Shown here: piece after piece, positions 63,208 through 64,000 of the stretch
Numbering within the stretch: the first letter of the stretch is position 1
How the letters are laid out: each line of letters starts with the position of its first letter
Notes under the pieces: generated by a model
Database searches by the model: none
What the model saw: the letters and a program-made list of their open reading frames with translations, nothing else
What the model was told of the DNA's origin: nothing
Source of the DNA: an uncultured Colwellia sp.
GTDB lineage: Bacteria; Pseudomonadota; Gammaproteobacteria; Enterobacterales; Alteromonadaceae
Direction of reading: 5' to 3'
DNA: 64,000 bases
Assembly: GCA_913058395.1 (NCBI GenBank)
Contig: CAJXQI010000007.1
Span: 1 to 64,000, forward strand
Translations under genes and position numbers: made by a program

Positions 63208-64000
63208 ATGCAGATATTAGAAAAAGATTATCAAATTAATAGTGTCCGTAAAGCGATAAATGCCGGAGTTAACTCCATTATCGCCTTGCCTACAGGTGGC
63301 GGTAAAAGCATCTGTATTCTTAAGTTGTGCCAGGCAATGCCCGACAAAAAAGTGGTGGTTAGCCTACGTAATGCGGCTTTAGTACCTCAGTTATTACACA
63401 CGCTTACCGTTAACGGTTTATCAGTTAGTGTTGTTAAGTCTGGCTATAAATATGTTGCTGGCGGTGATGTTACTTTGGTGATGGAGCAGTCGTTTGGTCG
63501 AAGAAAGCACTTAAACATCCAATGTGATGTGCTGCTACGTGATGAATATCATGTAGGTTGTATGGGCGGCGTTTACATCGCGATGCGTGAAGAATTATCT
63601 CCTGAATTAATTATTGGCCTTACTGCTACTCCAATTGATCGATTGGGAGTTTATATTGATCAGTCGATGGAGTTGATTGAAGAAACCACCACTAAGCTGT
63701 TAATTGAGTCGGGTGAACTAGCCAAGCCAATTTATAAAGTACCTCGCTTGTCCCAAGAAATAGATTACAGTGCCGTGAAAATGTACCGTGGTGATTATAG
63801 TGTTTCTGGTTTAGACCTTATCTTACTTGAGCATTGCGCTCTTGTTGCTCAACAAACTGTTGATGATGCGCTTTCTCAAGGTCGCAAGGTGATGTTGTTC
63901 GCCAACTCGATTAACCATGTAGAAGCGTTATCTGAGGCTTTTCATCTGCTTGGTGTTAAACACGAACGTGTGCATTCAAAACGTTCAATTGATGACAATG
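63208..64000 (+). CDS. Superfamily 2 DEAD/DEAH-box helicase, N-terminal part (runs off the window)
   Basis: 264 codons visible, no stop before the window ends. Walker A ALPTGGGKS near 27-35, motif Ib-like region, motif II RDEYHVG near 110-116 (DEYH), motif III GLTATPIDRLG near 133-143, and the start of the second RecA domain (GRKVMLFANSINHVEALSEAF). This is like the phage-type or RadD/YejH-like helicases that act on nucleic acid; RadD is a fair guess from size of motifs but unproven. ATG 63208 chosen; the ATG at 63203 is in another frame and stops at once. Confidence 0.88.
   Translation, partial: MQILEKDYQINSVRKAINAGVNSIIALPTGGGKSICILKLCQAMPDKKVVVSLRNAALVPQLLHTLTVNGLSVSVVKSGYKYVAGGDVTLVMEQSFGRRKHLNIQCDVLLRDEYHVGCMGGVYIAMREELSPELIIGLTATPIDRLGVYIDQSMELIEETTTKLLIESGELAKPIYKVPRLSQEIDYSAVKMYRGDYSVSGLDLILLEHCALVAQQTVDDALSQGRKVMLFANSINHVEALSEAFHLLGVKHERVHSKRSIDDN

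Overview
The window is AT-rich, densely coded gammaproteobacterial chromosome. uvrB, sbcB, miaE, a NirS/cNor denitrification set, chromosomal-integron style attC sites and MITE-like repeats ending in TACCCAA...TTGGGTA together suggest a marine Alteromonadales member of the Colwellia/Thalassotalea type. That placement is inferred from gene content and repeat style, not from a database match.

Layout. 1-4100: the 5' part of a tRNA-Asn gene with its promoter, then a MATE exporter overlapping uvrB. 4100-8500: a sigma-54 two-component system (NtrC-type regulator and membrane kinase) divergent from a secreted protein that has a candidate -24/-12 promoter. 8500-12000: glutathione peroxidase, a beta-hydroxyacid dehydrogenase and exonuclease I. 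12000-13185: 1.2 kb with no protein gene, but with a Fur box on a good promoter and a strong plus-strand terminator, so probably transcribed into RNA. 13186-17816: membrane bacteriohemerythrin divergent from nirS and a NapC/NirT-like multiheme fusion. 17845-21112: a small catabolic module (DapA-like lyase, class II aldolase, divergent MocR regulator). 21222-26777: an integron gene-cassette array, all genes on the minus strand and separated by attC sites, with no integrase in the window. 26790-31021: repeat-rich accessory DNA with three kinds of MITE-like element, a Rof-like antiterminator, a DUF2024 gene broken by a 262-bp repeat, a MarR regulator with a four-cysteine tail, DinB and cupin genes. 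31194-38588: the NO-reductase region (cupredoxin, norQ, norE, norF, norC, norB, small membrane protein, norD, zinc-ribbon protein) with several FNR/DNR-type boxes. 38641-64000: mostly housekeeping genes: miaE, a glycosyltransferase-like protein, an aspartoacylase-like hydrolase, a MoxR-DUF58-transglutaminase operon, MYG1, an AraC/EamA pair, an acyltransferase with a winged-helix-like tail, TrmK-like methyltransferase, a secreted metzincin protease, cyclophilin, omega-amidase plus methionine aminotransferase, SDR, lytic transglycosylase, and the start of a DEAD/DEAH helicase.

How the genes work together. NirS reduces nitrite to NO in the periplasm, probably fed by the multiheme NirT-like protein or the cupredoxin. 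NorCB, matured by NorQ/NorD and helped by NorE/NorF, reduces NO to N2O. Boxes of the form TTGAY-N4-ATCAN lie before nirS, norQ, norC and norD. At norC and norD, and more weakly at nirS, a -10 element lies at the spacing expected for activation at -41.5, pointing to one low-oxygen/NO-responsive regulator encoded elsewhere. Heme d1 synthesis genes, N2O reductase and the FNR/DNR regulator are not in this window.

The best candidates for something undescribed are the Fur-controlled RNA region, the hexaheme NirT-EB_dh fusion with a CX3CH motif, the integrase-less cassette array, the four-cysteine MarR next to the repeat-interrupted operon, and the sigma-54 system with its secreted target.
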